From Hordeum vulgare subsp. vulgare (lineage: Eukaryota; Streptophyta; Magnoliopsida; Poales; Poaceae), in contig NC_058521.1 of the NCBI RefSeq assembly GCF_904849725.1, positions 95,342,244-95,406,243 on the forward strand: 64,000 nucleotides of DNA, read 5' to 3'. This document shows positions 1 through 13,206 of this stretch, piece after piece. Under the pieces are notes generated by a model that saw only the letters and a list, made by a program, of their open reading frames with translations, was not told where the DNA came from and ran no database searches. The stretch's first letter is position 1. The number at the start of each line of letters is the position of its first letter. The position numbers and the translations under genes are program-made.

Positions 1-2069
1 CAAACTATGTTCTCAGTCATTGGGACAATCATAATTCATCATAATTCAGAATGGAGTCTATGTAAGAGCTTTCTTTTTGGCAAGTTCACATACTCAACTA
101 TCATTTAATCTTCTATGATTGCTCATCCTCAAGGCAGCATTTCGGAGCTCATGTTTCCATAGGACACATAGGAAGATAGGGGCTTAAATGATTTGCCACC
201 CAACATATTTACCTCAAGGATAATGTCAAAAATAATAAATCATGATCATCTACATGCACTTGGATATATAAATTTTAATCTTTTCTCAATACATGGTGCT
301 TGCCACTATAGAATTAATAGGTAGGAATTGGAATAGACTTTATTGGCTCAAGCACATCATTGAACTCCTAAAGATAAAATATAGGCCCTTCGAATAGGGA
401 AGCAGAGGTTGTCATGCGTTTTGAAGTTTTTGGATGTGCAAACTCTTAATGCAAAGGAACATCACTTTATATTGCCCCTTATGATAGCAAACTTCATTAT
501 GCACTCTGCCACTTTTATTTCTTTTCCATCACAAGATCATAGAAAGCTTATTTTCCCATGCAATAAAAGATCATACATATTTAGGAGCAATTTTTATTGC
601 TTGATGCACCGATCACAACTTACTTGAAGGATCTTACTCAATCGATAGGTAGCTATGGTGGACTCTCATGGCAAGTAACTAGGTTTCAGGGTTATGGATG
701 CACAAGTAGTATCTCTACTTAGTGCAGAATTTTTGGGCTAGCAAAGAATCTAAAGAAAGCATCAAATGTTGAAGTATCAAAGACCATATAAGTTCTGCGT
801 GAATTTTAGCTACCATGATCATTACGTTATCTTCCATGTCCAACGTCAACACTTGACCATTATATAATATTTGATGAGGACTCACAATCATAAAAGATGT
901 CCTAGATACCGTATTTATATGTGAGTCTCCTCTCCTCTATCATAGTCTTGCTTAGATTGTAACAAGGACTAATACTATATTCGTTTACTATCAACAACTT
1001 TGATCACTTATACCCTTTTGTGTGAAGTCGTTACTTCTCATGATATGAGCATATGATCAGAAACTCAACTAATATTTATTATATAACTCGCATACTCGAT
1101 TCCAAGGATAGATGGAACTAAAAGAAAAATTTATAAGAAAAGGAAGTCTGAAATTTATTTCTCTAAATCACGCAACAACTAAGGATCAGACTAAGATAGA
1201 TAGTAATGATGGAAGTGATGGTGATACACTACTAGGGCACCTCCCGAAGCTTGGGACAAGCCAAGGGTGGTGCCCATACCCATGTACTCAAGCGTCCTCC
1301 TTAGGTTATGGTGGGGGTGATGTAGCAACATTCTTCTTCTCCAACTTACGTTGGAGGATAACATTCTCCTACCTCAAGTCATCGTTTTCTTGCCCAAGCT
1401 TCAATATCTTTTTGCACAATGCCATCTTGCTTTCCTGCAGAAATTGTGACAGGATAAATTGATCCTTAGATTTATGTACCCCGTTTGGGAGACATGACTT
1501 CTTGAATTCCACATGCATATCTTCCGGCTGGTGTAGTGGAACTTCATCTTCATCTGAGCTGGCTTGCTTTGGTTCCTCAAAATCATTGTCCTCCTCCTCA
1601 TCCGTGGTCTAAAGGGGGAGATAGATATCCCCAAAGATCTGTGGATCCACAGTATAGTGCGAGACATAGCTCTCTCCATCTGAATCTTGAGATGACATAT
1701 TCTCAGCCTGCCAGACAAATAGCTCGAAACAAGAATAGAGGAAAATCTCGCGATGCGGTGGTCGAAAGGCATGTGAGTATATATAATGATTTTTTCCACA
1801 ACTGAATACGTGCTCAGGAGGAATTCAGAGTCCGGGAGGCACACGAGGGCCCCACAAGCCATCAGGGCGCAGCCTAGGGGGCGCCCTGTTGGCTTATGCC
1901 TCTCTCGTGGGTCCCCTAGGCTCCTTTTTATTTTTATATATTTTCGAAAATACCAAAACCATGAATTGTTTTTGGATTTTTTGGAGTCGGTTTACTTACC
2001 ATACCACATACCTACCCGTTTTTAGGTTTCTCGGGTGTTACGGAAGACTTCCTTTATGTGCTCCTCCCG
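1..2069 (-). other. Post-pol region of the Athila-type element
   Basis: This stretch lies downstream of the integrase on the minus strand and reaches the window edge. It contains one degenerate coiled-coil-like ORF (1306-1698). Around 1845-1925 there is a GC-rich segment with a near inverted repeat of GGGCGC and CCTAGG motifs. A related segment sits in the 5' LTR remnant near 17075-17140. Bases 1-1300 are AT-rich, with no supportable ORF and no recognisable LTR end. Confidence 0.6.
1306..1698 (-). pseudogene. Degraded ORF downstream of Athila pol, acidic and coiled-coil-like
   Basis: From the minus-strand ATG at 1698 one frame runs 131 codons to a TAA at 1306-1308, broken only by two TAG stops (codon 30 and about codon 110). 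Read through, the product starts MSSQDSDGE, has an acidic Glu/Asp-rich centre with Ser, and ends in a Leu/Lys/Glu heptad-like stretch (ENVILQRKLEKK) and a Pro tail. Longer open frames over the same bases are shadows: this frame has the coding character and only two changes. It sits where Athila and Tat elements can carry an extra ORF between pol and the 3' LTR. I do not recognise a domain. No function is assigned. Confidence 0.45.
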
Positions 2070-3206
2070 TGCTATGACTTGGATGATATTAGTTTCCTCA
2101 TTAATGGGTGTACCTAAAATATAATGCTTGATTCTTTACCCATTCAGCACTCTCGGGTTTTTACCTTCGAAGTTATTAATTTTTATAGCATCACAGTGAT
2201 AAACCTCTTCGACAACATATGGTCCTTCCCATTTGGAGAGGAGTTTCCCTGCAAAAATTCTAAAACAGGAGTTTACAAAGTCACTAAGTCTCCTACATTG
2301 AATTCTCATTTTTCAAATCTCTTATCATCCCATCTTTTAACCCTTTCTTTAAATAACTTAGCATTTTCATATGGCAGTGCCCTCCATTCATCTAGTGAGC
2401 TAATATCAAATAACCTGTTTTGACCAGCAAGATTAAAATCATAATTAAGATCTTTAATTTCCCAACAAGCTTTATGTTCTAACTCAAGAGGTAAATTACA
2501 AGCCTTTCCATAGACCATTTATAGGGGCATCCCCATGGGATTCTTATAAGCAGTTCTATAAGCCCATAAAGCATCATCAAGTTTCATGGACCAATTCTTT
2601 CTTGACCTATTGACAGTCTTCTGCAAGATTAATTTTATTTCATTATTTCTCAATTCAACTTGACCACTAGATTGAGGATGATAAGGTGATCAAATTCTAT
2701 GGTTAAAATCATATTTAGCTAAAAGTTTACGGAAAGCACCATGAATAAAATGTGAAACACCATCACTCATTAAATATCTAGGGACTCCAAAAATGAGAAA
2801 CATAATGTTTGTAAGCTTTTTGATTGAAGTGTTATGATCAACACTACTAGTTGGAATAGATTCTACACACTTAGTAACGTAATCAGCATCAACTAAAATA
2901 TGAGTATATACATTAGAGGAAGGAAAATGTCACATAAAGTCAAAACCCCACACATCAAATTGTTCAATAGCAAGTGAATAGTTCATTGGCATATCGTGAC
3001 GTTTACCAATATTACCAACTCTTTGGCACTCATTACAAGAAAGGGCATACTTACGAGCATCTTTAAAAATAGTAGGCCAATAGAAACCTGATTGTAATAC
3101 CTTGTGTGTACTTCTGGCACCGACATGGTGTCCTCCGTAGGCCTCGGAATGACACTTCCTCAGAATTCATTCCTGCTCATGCTCAGGTATACAACGTCTA
3201 ATAACA
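2070..3206 (-). pseudogene. Gypsy integrase (Athila-type), decayed
   Basis: Minus-strand translation from about 3100 downward gives the zinc-finger end (CNECQRVGNIGKRHD), then the DDE core. The first Asp is in FDVWGFDF, the second in MSDGVSHF and the Glu in NNEIKLIL. After it comes [13 protein letters not shown], the family motif MVYGKACNLPLELEHKA (2306-2518 is open), and a C-terminal GPYVVEEVYH-like tail near 2130-2230. At least two in-frame stops occur in the core, one just after the first Asp and one before the SPYHPQS motif. Integrase would join LTR cDNA ends to target DNA. The Copia element at 3212 cuts this domain away from the RNase H part at 11935. Confidence 0.85.
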
Positions 3207-3211
3207 CCACC

Positions 3212-5045
3212 TGTTGGGGAACGTTGCATGGGAAACAAAAAATTTCCTACGCACACAAAGACCTATCATGGTGATGTCCATCTACGAGAGGAGATTTGGA
3301 TCTACATACCCTTGTAGATCGCACAGCAGGAAGCGTTAAGAAGCACGGCTGATGTAGTGGAACGTCTTCACGTCCCTCAAACCGCCCCACGAACCGTCCC
3401 GCGATCCATCCCACGATACATCCCGCGATTCGTTGCACGAACCGTCTTGCGATCCGTTTCATGATCCGTTTCGATCTAGTGCCGAACGGACGGCACCTCC
3501 GCGTTCAGCACACGTACAGCTCGACGACGATCTCCACCTTCTTGATCTAGCAAGAGGGGGCGGAGAGGTAGAAGGGTTCTCCGGCAGCGTGATGACGCAC
3601 CGGTGGTGGTGATGATCTACTCCGGCAGGGCTTCGCCTAAGCTCCGCAGAAATACGGTCTAGAGGAAAAAGTGTGTGGTATAGGGTCGAGCAGCACGTGG
3701 CAAAGTTGTGTCTCAAAAACCCACAATACCTCTAGTATATATAGCAGGGATGGACGGGAAGAGGAAGCCTCCAACCCTCAAGGTTTGGCCGAAATTGGAG
3801 GTAGAGGAGTCCTACTCCAAACCTATTTGGAGTAGGATTCCACCTTCCCACTTGGAAACTCTTTCCACCTTGTGTTTTTTTCCTTCTCAAACCTTATGGG
3901 CCTTAGTGGGAACTTATTCCAGCCCACTAGGGGCTGGTTTATCTCTTCCATAGCCCATGAGACCCCTTGGGCCGTGACACCCCTCCCGATGGTCCCCGGC
4001 ACCCCTCCTGGCACTCTCGGTACACTACCGATGAGCCCGAAACTTTTGCGGTGACCAAAACAAGACTTCCTATATATCAATCTTTACCTCCGGACCATTC
4101 CGGAGATCCTCGTGACGTCCTGAATCTCATCTAGGACTCCGAAAAACTTTCGGTTACCAAGACCTATAACTCAACTATATCGAAACGTCACCGAACCTTA
4201 AGTGTGCAGACCCTGTGGGTTCGAGAACTATGTCAACATGACCCGAGACACTCCTCGGTCAATATCCAATTGCGGGACCTGGATGCCCATATTGGATCCT
4301 AAATATTCTCCGAAGAACCTCAGTGTCAAGGATTCATATAATCCCGTATGTCATTTCCTTTGTCCTTCGGTATGTTACTTGCCCGAGATTTGATCGTCGG
4401 TATCCGCATACCTATTTCAATCTCGTTACCGGAAAGTCTCTTTACTCGTTCCGTAATACAAGATCCCGTGACTTACACTTACTCACATTGCTTGCAAGGC
4501 TTGTGTGTGATGTTGTATTACCGAGTGGGCCCCGAGATACCTCTCCGTCACACGGAGTGAGAAATCCCAGTCTTGATCCATACTAACTCAACGGACACCT
4601 TCGGAGATACCTGTAGAACACCTTTATAGTCACCCAGTTACGTTGTGACATTTGATGCACACAAGGTATTCCTCCAGTGCCAGTGAGTTATATGATCCCA
4701 TGGTCATAGGAACAAATACTTGACACGCAGAAAACAATAGAAATAAAACGACACGATGAATATCCTACGTTCATAATTTGGGTCTTGTCCATCACATGAT
4801 TCTCCTAATGATGTGATCCCGTTATCAAGTGACAACACTTGCCTATGGTCAAGAAACCTTGACCATCTTTGATCAACGAACTAGTAAACTAGAGGCTCAC
4901 TAGGGACAGTGTGTTGTCTATGTATCCACACATGTATTTGAGTTTCCAATCAATACAATTCTAGCATTGATAATAAACGATTATTATGAACAAGGAAATA
5001 TAATAATAACTAATTTATTATTGCCTCTAGGGCATATTTCCAATA
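3212..5045 (-). repeat. 3' LTR of the Copia element
   Basis: The plus-strand left end is TGTTGGGGAACG and the right end is GGCATATTTCCAATA, with the terminal CAACA mutated to CAATA. A minus-strand TATA box (TATATATA) lies at 3736-3743, with the usual GC-rich leader beyond it. Confidence 0.93.
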
Positions 5046-5060
5046 GTCTCCCACTTGCAC
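5046..5060 (-). other. Polypurine tract of the Copia element
   Basis: On the minus strand GTGCAAGTGGGAGAC abuts the start of the 3' LTR. This is the expected position of the purine-rich plus-strand primer and matches the BARE-type tract. Confidence 0.8.
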
Positions 5061-8000
5061 TAGAGTCAATAATCTAGTTCACATCACCATGTGATTTTAA
5101 CGAATCCAACACCCATATAGTTCTGGGGTCTGATCACGTCTTGCTCGTGAGAGAGGTTTTAGTCAACGGCTCTGAAACTTTTCAGATCCGTGTGTGGTTT
5201 ACAAATCTTTATGTCATCTTATAGATGCTGCTACTACGTGCTATTCGGAAATACTCCAAATATCTACTCTACTATACGAATCCGTTTCACTACTCATAGT
5301 TATTCGGATTAGTGTCAAAGCTTGCATCAACGTAACCTTTTACGACGAACTCTTTAAGCACCTCCATAATCGAGAAAAATTTCCTTAGTCCATTAGTTAC
5401 TAAGGATAACTTTGACCGCTGTTCAGTGATTCAATCCTGGATCACTCTCTGTACCTCTTAATAGACTTGTGCAAGGCACACATCAAGTGCGGCAGACAGC
5501 ATGGCATAGTGTAGAGTCTACGACTAAGGCATAGGGACGACCTTTGTCCTTTCTCTTTCTTCTGCCGTGGTCGGGCTTTTGAGTCTTACTCATATTCACA
5601 CCTTACAACACAGCCAAGAACTCCTTCTTTGTTGATCTATTTTGAACTCCTACAAAAACATGTCAAGGCATGCATTTCATTTGAAATTTCTGTTTAGCAT
5701 TTTGATCTATCTCCATAGATCTTGATACTCAATGTTCAAGTAGCTCTATCCAGGTCTTCCTTTGAAAAAAACCCTTTCAAACAACCTTTATGCTTTACAG
5801 AAATTCTACATTACTTCCGATCAACAATATGTCAGCCACCTATACTTGATCAGAAATACTATAGTGCTCCCACTCACTTCTTTGGAAATACAAGTTTCTC
5901 ATAAACCATGCAGAAACCCAAAAGCTTTGATCATCTCATCAAAGCGTTTATTCCAACTCCGAGATGCTTGCACCAGTCCATAAAAGGATCACTGGAGCTT
6001 GCATATTTGTTAGTATCTTTAGGATCAACAAAACCTTCTGGTTGTATCACATACAACCTTTCCTCAAGGAAACTGTTGAGGAAACAATGTTTTCACATCC
6101 TATGTGCAATATTTCATAAATAATGCAGCAACTACTAACATAATTCCAATAGACTTTTAGCATCGCTACGAGTGAGAAAGTCTCATCATAGTCAACTCTC
6201 TGATCTTGTCGGAAACATCTTTGCGACAGGTCGAGCTTTTCTTAATGGTGAATAGTCACCATCATTGTCTGTCTTCCTTTTAAAGATCCATCTTTACTTA
6301 ATAGTCCTACGACCATCAAGTAGTTCTTGCAAAGTCTACACTTTGTTTTCATACATGGATCCTCACTCGGATTTCATGGCCTCCGGCCATTTGTCGGAAT
6401 CCGGGCCCACCATTGCTTCTCCATAGCTCGTAGGTTCATTGTTGTTCCACAACATGACCTCCAAGACAGGGTTACCGCACCACTCTGCAGTAGTACGCGA
6501 CCTTGTCGACCTACGAGGTTTGTAGTAACTTGATGCGAAGCTCTAATGATCACCATCATCAGCTTCCACTTCAATTGGTGTAGGCGCCACAGTAACATCT
6601 TCATGCGCCCCGCTACACACTCGTTGAAGTGAAGGTTCACTAACGTCATCAAGTTCCACCACCTTCCCACTCAATTCTTTCAAGAGAAACCTTTCCTCGA
6701 GAAAGGACCCATTTCTAGAAACAAACGCTTTGCTTCCGGATCTGAGATAGGAGATGTATCCAACTGTTTTGGATATCCTATGAAGATGCATTTATCCGCT
6801 TTGGGTTCGAGCTTATCAGACTGAAACTTTTTCACATAAGCATCGCAGCCCCAAACTTTCAAGAAACGAAAACTTAGGCTTCTCCAAACCATAGTCTATA
6901 CTGTGTCATCTCAACGGAAATACGCGGTGCCCTATTTAAAGTGAATGCGGTTGTCTCTAATGTAGAACCCGTAAACGATAGTGATAATTCGATAAGAGAC
7001 GTCACAGTATGCACCATATCAAATAGGGCGTGGCTATGACGTTCAGACACATCATCACACTATGGTGTTCCAGGTGGCATGAACTGCGAAACAATTTTCA
7101 CTTTGTCTTAACTGCGTACCAAAAACTCGTAACTCACATATTCATCTGAATGATCATATCATAGATAGTTTATCCTCTTGTCACGACGATCTTCACTCTA
7201 AAATTGCTTTGAACTTTTCAATGTTTCAGACTTGTGATTCATCAAGTAAATACTCCTGTATCTACTCAAATCGTGAGTGAAGTAAGAACATAATGATATC
7301 CACTGCGTGCGTTAGCACTCATTGGACTACAAACATCGAAAATGCATTACTCCCAACAAGTTACTCTCTTGTTTCATGTGGCATGTTTTGCATGTCTCAA
7401 GTGATTCAAAATCAAGTGGGTCCAAACGATCCATCTCTATGGAGTTTCTTTATGCATTTTATACCAACAGGTATGGTTTGCATGTCCCAAACGTTTCAAA
7501 AATGAGTGAGTACAAAGATCCATCGGCATGGAGCTTCTTCATGCATTTTATACCAACATGACTCAAGTGGCAGTACCACAACTAAGTGGTACTATCATTA
7601 TTACTTTGTATCTTTTGGCATCAAATATTATGAACATGTGTAACACTACGATCGAGATTCAATAAACCATTGAGGGTAATTATTCAAGCAAATAGAATAA
7701 CTATTATTCTCTTCAAATGAATAATCGTATTGCAATAAACACGATCCAATCATGTTCATGCTCAACGCAAACATGAAATAACAATTATTTAGGTTTTACC
7801 ACCAATCCCGATGATAGAGGGAGCGTGCGATGTTTGATCACATCAACCTTGGAAACACTTCCAACACTTGTCGTCACCTCGCCTTTAGCTAGTCTCCGTT
7901 TATACCGTAGCTTTCATTTCGAGTTACTAATCACTTAGCAACTGAACCGGTATCCAATACCCTCGTGCTACTAGGAGTACTAGTAAAGTACGCATCAATA

Positions 8001-8800
8001 TCATGTATATCAAATATACTTCTGTCGACTTTGCCAGCCTTTTTATCTACCAAGTATCTAGGGTAGCTCCGCCTCAGTGACCGTTCCCCTCATAACACAA
8101 GCACTTAGTCTCGGGTTTGGGTTCAATTTTGGGTTTCTTCATTAGAGCAGCAACTGGTTTGCCGTTTCATGAAGTATCCCTTCTAGCCCTTACCCTTCTT
8201 GAAACTAGTAGTTTTACTAGCCATCAAGAATTGATGCTCCTTCTTGATTTCTACTTTCGCAGTGTCAAACATTGCGAATCACTCAAGGATCATCATATCT
8301 ATCCTTGATTTGTTTATAGTTCATCATGAAGCTCTAGCAGCTTAGTGGCAGTGACTTTGGAGAACCATCACTATCTCATCTAGAAGATTAACTCCCACTT
8401 GATTCAAGCGATTGTTGTACTCAGACAATCTGAGAACATGCTCAACGATTTGAGCTTTTCTACTTTACTTTGTAGGCAAAGAATCTTGTCAGAGGTCTTA
8501 TACCTCTCAACAAGGGCACGAGCATGAAATCTCAATTTCATATCCTTGAACATCTCCTATGTTCTGCGACCTTTTCAAAACGTCTTTGGTGCCTTGCCTC
8601 TAAGGCATTAAGTATTGCGCACTGAACTATCATGTAGTCATCAAAGACGTGTATGTAAGATGTTCGCAACATCCACATACGACGCCCGAGGTGCAGCACA
8701 ACAAGTGGTGCATTAAGGACATAAGCCTTCTGCACAGCAATGAGGACAATCCTCAGTTTTACGGACTCAGATTGTAAAGTTGCTACTATCAACTTTCAAA
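5061..8800 (-). pseudogene. Copia gag-pol polyprotein, heavily decayed
   Basis: Minus-strand fragments in several frames follow the Copia order. Gag (DDYMIVQCAILNALE) lies near 8640-8600. A zinc-knuckle remnant (CLCYEGNGHW) is near 8090, and traces of the protease Asp-Thr-Gly-Ser-Val region lie near 7950. The integrase C-terminal motif VWGCDAYVKKFQSDKLEPKA is at about 6860-6800, followed by KCIFIGYPK and FVSRNGSFLEERF. RT and RNase H remnants run from about 6400 down to 5060. In a live element this polyprotein builds the particle and copies and integrates the RNA. Here no frame stays open beyond about 100 codons, so it cannot act alone. Confidence 0.8.
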
Positions 8801-10099
8801 TAAATTTTGTCTAGGAACATATAAAAATAGTAGAGATATAGCGCAAGCTACATCGTAATTCGACCATTAGACTATGTTCATGATAATTAGTTCAATTAAT
8901 CATATTACTTAAGAACTCCCACTCAAAAAGTACATCTCTAGTCATTTGAGTGGTACATGATCCAAATCCACTATCTCAAGTCCGATCATCACGTGAGTCG
9001 AGAATAGTTTCAGTGGTAAGCATCTCTATGCTAATCATATCAACTATATGATTCATGCTCGACCTTTCGGTCTCATGTGTTCCGAGGCCATGTCTACACA
9101 TCCTAGGATCGTCAAGCTTAACCCGAGTGTTCCGCGTGTGCAACTGTTTTGCACCCATTGTATGTGAACGTTGAGTCTATCACACCCGATCATCACGCGG
9201 TGTCTCGAAACGACGAACTGTCGCAACGGTGCACAGTCGGGGAGAACATAATTTTGTCTTGAAATTTTAGTGAGACATCACCTCATAATGCTACCGTTGT
9301 TCTAAGCAAAATAAGATGCATAAAAGGATTAACATCACATGCAATTCATAAGTGACATGATATGGCCATCATCATGTGCTTCTTGATCTCCATCACCAAA
9401 GCACCGGCACGATCTTCTGGTCACCGGCGCCACACCATGATCTCCATCATCATGATCGCCATCAACGTGTCGCCATCGGGGTTGTCATGCTACTTATGCT
9501 ATTACTACTAAAGCTACGTCCTAGCAATATAGTAAACGCATCTGCAAACACAAACGTTAGTTTAAAGACAACCCTATGGCTCCTGCCGGTTGCCGTACCA
9601 TCGACGTGCAAGTCGATATTAACTATTACAACATGATCATCTCATACATCCAATATATCACATCACGTCATTGGCCATATCATATCACAAGCATACCCTG
9701 CAAAAACAAGTTAGACGTCCTCTAATTTGTTGTTGCATGTTTTACGTGGCTGCTATGGGTATCTAGTATGATAGCATCTTACTTACGCAAAAACCACAAT
9801 GGAGATGTGCAAATTGCTATTTAACCTCTCCAAGGACCGCCTCGGTCAAAACCAATTCAACTAAAGCTGAAGAAACCGACACCCGCCAGTCATCTTTATG
9901 CAACGATGTTGCATGTCAAGCGATGAAACCAGTCTTTCGTAAGCGTACGAATAATGTCGGTCCAGGCCGCTTCAATCCAACAATACCGCCGAATCGAGAA
10001 AAGACCAAGGAGGGCAGCAAATCGAACATCACCGTCCACAAAACCCTTTGTGTTCTACTCGAGATAACATCTACGCATGAACCTAGCTCATGATGCCAC
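8801..10099 (-). other. 5' leader and primer-binding region of the Copia element
   Basis: This is untranslated sequence between the 5' LTR (10100-11929) and gag. Next to the LTR the minus strand reads GTGGCATCATGAGC, a degenerate version of the TGGTATCAGAGC site that pairs with initiator tRNA-Met. No coding frame is supportable. Confidence 0.7.
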
Positions 10100-11929
10100 T
10101 GTTGGGGAACGTTGCATGGGAAACAAAAATTTTCCTACGCACACAAAGACCTATCATGGTGATGTCCATCTACGAGAGGAGATTTGGATCTACGTACCCT
10201 TGTAGATCGCACAGTAGGAAGCGTTAAGAAACGCGGTTGATGTAGTGGAAGATATTCACGTCCCTCGAACCGCACCACGAACCGTACCATAAACCGTCCC
10301 GCAATCCGTCCCACGATCCGTCCCGCGATCCGTTGCACGAACCGTCTTGCGATCCGTCTCATGATCCGTTTCGATCTAGTGCTGAACGGACGGCACCTCC
10401 ACGTTCAGCCCACGTACATCTGGATGACGATCTCCACCTTCTTGATCCAGCAAGAGGGGCGGAGAGGTAGAAGAGTTCTCCGGCAGCGTGACGGCGCGCC
10501 GGTGGTGGTGATGATCTACTCCAGCACGACTTTGCCTAAGCTCCGCAGAAATACGATCTAGAGGAAAAACTGCGTGGTATAGGGTCGAGCAGCACGTGGC
10601 AAAGTTGTGTCTAAAAAACCCTCAATACCTCTAGTATATATAGGAGGGAGGTAGGGGAGGAGGCAGCCTCAAACCTTCAAGGTTTGGCCGAAATTGGAGG
10701 TGGAGGAGTCCTACTCCAATCCTATTTGGAGTAGGATTCCACCTTCCCACTTGGAAACTCTTTCCACCTTGTATGTTTTTTCTTTCTCAAACCTTATGGG
10801 CCTTAGTGGGAACTTATTCCAGCCCACCAGGGGCTGGTTTATCTCTTCCCATAGCCCATGAGACCCCTTGGGGCGTGACACCCCTCCCGATGGTCCCCGG
10901 CACCCCTCCCGGCACTCCCGGTACACTACCGATGAGCCCGAAACTTTTCCAGTGACCAAAACAAGACTTCCTATATATTAATCTTTACCTCCGGACCATT
11001 CCGGAGATCCTCGTGCCATCCTCGATCTCATCTAGGACTCCGAAAAACTTTCGGTTACCAACACCTATAAGTCAACTATATCGAAACGTCACTGAACCTT
11101 AAGTGTGCGGACCCTGCGGGTTCGAGAACTATGTAGACATGACCCGAGACACTCCTCGGTCAATATCCAATAGCGGGACCTGGATGCCCATATTGGATCC
11201 TAAGTATTCTCTGAAGATTCATATAATCCCGTATGTCATTCCCTTTGTCCTTCGGTATGTTACTTGCCCGAGGTTTGATTGTCGGTATCCGCATACCTAT
11301 TTCAATCTCGTTACCGGAAAGTCTCTTTACTCATTCCGTAATACATGATCCCGTGACTTACACTTAGTCACATTGCTTGCAAGGCTTGTGTGTGATGTTG
11401 TATTACCGAGTGGGCCCCGAGATACCTTTCCGTCACACGGAGTGACAAATCCTAGTCTTGATCCATACTAACTCAACGGACACCTTCATAGATACCTGTA
11501 GAACACCTTTATAGTCACCCAGTTACGTTGTGATGTTTGATGCACACAAGGTATTCCTCCAGTGCCAGTGAGTTATATGATCTCATGGTCATAGGAACAA
11601 ATACTTGACACGCAGAAAACAATACAAATAAAACGACACGATCAATATGCTACGTTCATAATTTGGGTCTTGTCCATCACATGATTCTCCTAACGATGTG
11701 ATCCCATTATCAAGTGACAACACTTGCCTATGGTCAGGAAACCTTGACCATCTTTGATCAACGAACTAGTCAACTAGAGGCTCACTAGGGACATTGTGTT
11801 GTCTATGTATCCACACATGTATTTGAGTTTCATATCAATACAATTCTAGCATGGATAATAAACGATTATTATGAACAAGGAAATATAATAATACTAATTT
11901 ATTATTGCCTCTAGGGCATATTTCCAACA
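10100..11929 (-). repeat. 5' LTR of the Copia element
   Basis: It begins TGTTGGGGAACG and ends GGGCATATTTCCAACA on the plus strand, so both termini are intact. A minus-strand TATATATA box is at 10635-10642 and would start the element's transcript. The GC-rich segment at 10860-10940 matches 3961-4030 of the other LTR. Confidence 0.93.
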
Positions 11930-11934
11930 CCACC

Positions 11935-12700
11935 TACTCCTTTATAAAGATGTGGGTCATCCCAAAAGTAATGTCGTAAATCATAGAAGATTTTATTTTA
12001 TTTTGTTGATAGGTGAAGCTAGACGGAATATATTTAGCAACAATGTAATTAGCATAATCCGCATACCAAGGAGTACTACGTGAAGTGTTTATAACAACAA
12101 GTTTCTGATGAGGAAAATTATCATCGATGGGCAGTGGGTCATCAAGAACATTTCCATCCTAGACAAGTTATCTCCTATAGGGTTGTAAACTCCCTTCCTA
12201 TCAACTATATGTTGGTCAAATTCTTGGAGCAATAACACCCATCTAATGACTCTAGGTTTAGCATATTTATTTTCCATAAGGTATTTAATAGCAGCATGAT
12301 TAGTGTGAATAGTTACTTAAGAATCAACAATATAAGGTCTAAACTTATCACATGCAAAAACAACTACTAAAAATTACTTTTTAGTAGTAGCATAATTTCT
12401 TTTAGTAGTGTCTAGGGTCTTACTAGCATAATGAATAACATTCAATTTCTTGTTTGCTCTCTTTGCTAGAACAACACCAACAATATATTCACTAGCATCA
12501 CACATGATTTTGAATGGTAGGTTCCAGTTAGGTGGTTGGACAATAGGTGTAGAAATTAAGGCTTTCTTAAGTATTTCTAAGGCTTCTACACAATCATAAA
12601 AAAACAAAAGGAATATATTTTTGGAGAAGATAAGCTAATGGCCTAGAAATCTTTGAGGAACCTCTAATGAAATGCCTATAGAAACCAAAATGACCAAGGA
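11935..12700 (-). pseudogene. Gypsy RNase H domain (Athila-type), broken
   Basis: The minus strand carries MCDASEYIVGVVLAKRANKK with HYASKTLD at 12607-12374, the RNase H start with its first catalytic Asp in CDASEY. The C-terminal part AKPRVIRWVLLLQEFD and VYNPIGDNLSRME is at about 12265-12130, with a frameshift between the two. The left end at 11935 is where the Copia insertion cuts it; the continuation is at 3206. The role would be removal of template RNA during reverse transcription. Confidence 0.85.
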
Positions 12701-12756
12701 AACTTCTTATCCACCTCAATACCTCATTCAGAAATTTTATGCCCAAGCACTATACC

Positions 12757-13206
12757 TTAAATAACCATAAAGTGGCACTTCTCCCAATTCAAGACGATAT
12801 TAGTTTCTTCACATCTTTTCAAAACTCGGTCATCGTTGCTCAAGCAATCATCAAAGGAAGTCCCGTAAACGGGAAAATCATCCATGAAAAAGTCAACAAT
12901 ATTTTCACAAAAGTCAGAGAATATAGCAATCATACATCTTCGAAAGGTAGAAGGTACATTGCATAGACGAAAAGGCATACACCTATAAGCATAAGTTCCA
13001 AAAGGGCAAGTAAAGGTAGTTTTCTCTTGGTCCTGTTTTGACACAGGTATTTGAGAGAATCCATAATATCCATAAAGAAAGCAAAAGTGTGTTTGCTTAG
13101 ATAATCTTTCTAACATTTGATCATTAAAAAGCAAGGGGTAATGATCGTTTCTAGTAGCATTATTCAATTTCCTGAAACCAATTACAATCCTATAACCAGT
13201 TACCAT
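12757..13206 (-). pseudogene. Gypsy reverse transcriptase (Athila-type), partial
   Basis: One 149-codon frame carries the RT fingers and palm: YRIVIGFRKLNNATRND, a degraded YYGFSQIPV motif, TFTCPFGTYAYRCMPFRLCN, and the catalytic box FMDDFPVYG with both Asp residues kept. Substitutions at normally fixed positions (for example the first catalytic Asp region, IGFRKLN for IDYRKLN) and the short frame show it is dead. Upstream sequence continues the palm in other frames to about 13700. Confidence 0.87.

Larger units (their letters stand above)
3212..11929 (-). mobile_element. Full-length Copia element, Angela/BARE-1/WIS type
   Basis: Two LTRs of about 1.83 kb (3212-5045 and 10100-11929) flank a 5.05-kb internal region. 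The element starts TGTTGGAAATATG on the minus strand and ends with CCCCAACA. It is bounded by a perfect 5-bp duplication CCACC (3207-3211 and 11930-11934). It inserted into the integrase region of the Athila-type element. The LTR start and the leader sequence are characteristic of the most abundant Triticeae Copia group. In about 180 bp compared by hand from the left ends, the two LTRs differ at 11 positions. That is roughly 6%, which implies an insertion some millions of years old, if this short sample is typical. Coding capacity is lost. Confidence 0.95.

Noticed and set aside
1401..1862. A 153-codon minus-strand frame
   Set aside because: A shadow: the frame at 1306-1698 with two stops has the coherent acidic/coiled-coil product.
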